A stretch of DNA of 34,461 nt from Clostridiales bacterium Firm_05 (GTDB taxonomy: Bacteria > Bacillota > Clostridia > Oscillospirales > Ruminococcaceae): positions 1 through 34,461 of the forward strand of contig LVAK01000142.1 in the NCBI GenBank assembly GCA_001604035.1, in the 5' to 3' direction. The translations under genes were made by a program, and so were the position numbers. Positions 32,933-34,461 of this stretch are shown here, piece after piece (position 1 is the first letter of the stretch; the number at the start of each line of letters is the position of its first letter). A model generated the notes under the pieces. It searched no databases. It saw only the letters and a list, made by a program, of their open reading frames with translations, and had not been told where the DNA came from.

Positions 32933-33622
32933 TCAATGCTCGTGGACATAGCTGGATTCCCGGAACGGGCACCCATGGCCGGAGCGGAGGCAGGCGTCAC
33001 AATTGCCCGGGCACTTCCACAGGTCCGGAGCGGGCGTCATGCCTTCCTGTATGCAGGTGAACGTCGGCATGTCGTGCGGATTCGGGCAGGGCATTCCGTT
33101 CCATACTGAGAACATGACGGACAGGTTGGCAGGTAGGGCGTCTTTTGTGTTGGCATCCAACCATGCATTGACTGCCCGGTAGTTCTTCGTATAGGTCCAG
33201 AAGATCCAGTCCGGGTGATTCCGAGCGATCCGGACCATACTGTCGAAGTAATCGACGTCCAGGATGTCGCCGGATACGTGCCAGCGGAAGTATTTATGCG
33301 CCTTCTGAGCGGATATATACTTGTCTATGGCGTCGAATGTCGCGCCCCGATACAGCTGCATTAATACAGTGTTTTCGGCCCGCGCCTTGACGACGTTCTT
33401 ATACTGCAGCACTGCCTTGATGTCGTAGCAATATGCCAGGCACCCGGAACAGTTGGCGCAGGTGATACCCGGCGCCATGCTGAAGTTGTGAACCATACCG
33501 ATTTTTCGGTTCCCTTTTGAGATATGCAGGCGCAAATCTACAAAGGATAAAGCCCGGTACTCGTCCATAGCCTCCCGCAGGTTGTCCAATGCTTTTTTGA
33601 TAGACTGCACAGAATGTTTCAT
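32933..33622 (-). CDS. GP88-like phage protein (Cys-rich)
   Basis: GNRKIGMVHNFSMAPGITCANCSGCLAYCYDIKAVLQYKNVVKARAENT...FRWHVSGDILDVDYFDSMVRIARNHPDWIFWTYTK...CPGNCDACLRSGHGCPF. Start at MKHSVQ with RBS AAAGGTGG. Confidence 0.75.
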   Translation of the reverse strand: MKHSVQSIKKALDNLREAMDEYRALSFVDLRLHISKGNRKIGMVHNFSMAPGITCANCSGCLAYCYDIKAVLQYKNVVKARAENTVLMQLYRGATFDAIDKYISAQKAHKYFRWHVSGDILDVDYFDSMVRIARNHPDWIFWTYTKNYRAVNAWLDANTKDALPANLSVMFSVWNGMPCPNPHDMPTFTCIQEGMTPAPDLWKCPGNCDACLRSGHGCPFRESSYVHEH

Positions 33623-33972
33623 AGTCTTTATCCACCTTTTCATATATTCGCCTTGACAGGCGTCTTGAAAACACGGTTTCATGCTTTCAAGACGCCTGTC
33701 ATGCTCTCACATGACAGGCGGAGGAAAAAAGCAGGTTTTTATCGACGTCGTTCATAGGAAAACATGAGGCCATATCTCAGCCAGCCCGGGAAGCTTTCCG
33801 GGCCGCACCTGCATAGGTGCTGTATGTTACTTTGTCAAGGTTCCCGATAATGCAGGCCGACTCTCAGCCCGCCGGGCTTCCTATGGTTCCCGTCGTTGTT
33901 ATTCCGTTTTCAAGGTTCGCGGCTTCCGGGCTTGCCCGGGTCGGCCGGGTCGGTCGTGCGGTTTCAACTGTC
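33623..33972 (-). promoter_or_regulatory. Long structured 5' leader of the leftward operon
   Basis: About 350 nt non-coding between promoter and RBS with serial hairpins, including a perfect 16-bp stem (33655-33670/33685-33700) and an overlapping 10-bp stem (33694-33703/33710-33719). Confidence 0.55.
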
Positions 33973-33978
33973 AAGGCC

Positions 33979-34006
33979 ATTATAACAGGTTTTTTTGATA
34001 TGTCAA
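33979..34006 (-). promoter_or_regulatory. Near-consensus sigma-A promoter for the leftward operon
   Basis: Minus strand TTGACA-16 nt-TATAAT. Confidence 0.85.
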
Positions 34007-34345
34007 CAACTTTTTATATTACCCAAAATGTATAAAATGGTAAATTTGTCAGATCTGGTATGGCCGCAAACCCTTTATTTTCAACGCATTAACAAAACGG
34101 CCTTGCAAATTAACAAATAAAGCTGTTATTTTTTGTAGGATATGACAGGAAAAAACAATAATTTTTGTGCAAATTGCACAAAAAACCGGGTAAAATCAGC
34201 CCGCGCATGATGGCGGAAACGGTCAGGCATGCTTCCGGCCGTCCGGACGTATATTTACCCGTCCGGAGGCCTGACCGGGCTAAATGGGCCCAAAAACGGC
34301 CAAAAAACAGCATATCCGTTTTTACTATCAAATAAAGCTGTTTTT

Positions 34346-34461
34346 CGGGCCTGCCTCCGGGCCTGCCTCCGGGCCTGCCTCCGGGCCTGCCTCCGGGCCT
34401 GCCTCCCGGGCCTGCCTCCGGGCCTGCCTCCGGGCCTGCCTCCGGGCCTGCCTCCGGGCCT
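34346..34461. repeat. 12-bp tandem repeat (CGGGCCTGCCTC), 9 full copies plus partial
   Basis: Direct reading; one copy has an extra C. The array runs into the window end. Confidence 0.95.

Overview
The window reads as the integrase-proximal part of a temperate phage or phage-like integrative element in a Firmicutes/Clostridia-type host, about 34 kb. Host DNA on the left (a partial peptidoglycan-binding/D-Ala-D-Ala carboxypeptidase-like gene and a terminator) ends at the 3' half of a tRNA-Ser(GCU), which looks like the attachment site. The element then carries, in order: a tyrosine integrase, a CI/Cro-like switch, and a rightward early operon with a RecE-like nuclease, SSB, a tRNA-like RNA, a full tmRNA gene, a RecU-like resolvase and an SF2 helicase. 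These are followed by a patchwork of tiny Cys-rich genes joined by repeated linkers, a lone CHC2 primase zinc domain, a radical SAM protein and a DUF927-type ATPase. Next comes an iteron-rich candidate origin, glycosyltransferases including an apparent GT2-GT8 fusion, and a putative terminase-small-like protein. A leftward operon (about 34.0 to 27.0 kb) has a near-consensus promoter, a structured leader, a GP88-like protein, many small genes and a mini-FtsK ATPase. No capsid, portal, tail or large terminase gene is visible. The strongest novel signal is a family of about 56-60 nt structured RNA elements in the leftward operon. They begin at the UGA stop codon of most genes and show compensatory base changes by eye. 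Other notable signals are a phage-borne tmRNA with an unusual ...GELKAA tag, dispersed 15-bp operator-like palindromes, a 16-copy GTAC iteron array, and linker cassettes between small ORFs. All calls were made by reading the sequence and the supplied ORF track. No database search or folding program was run.
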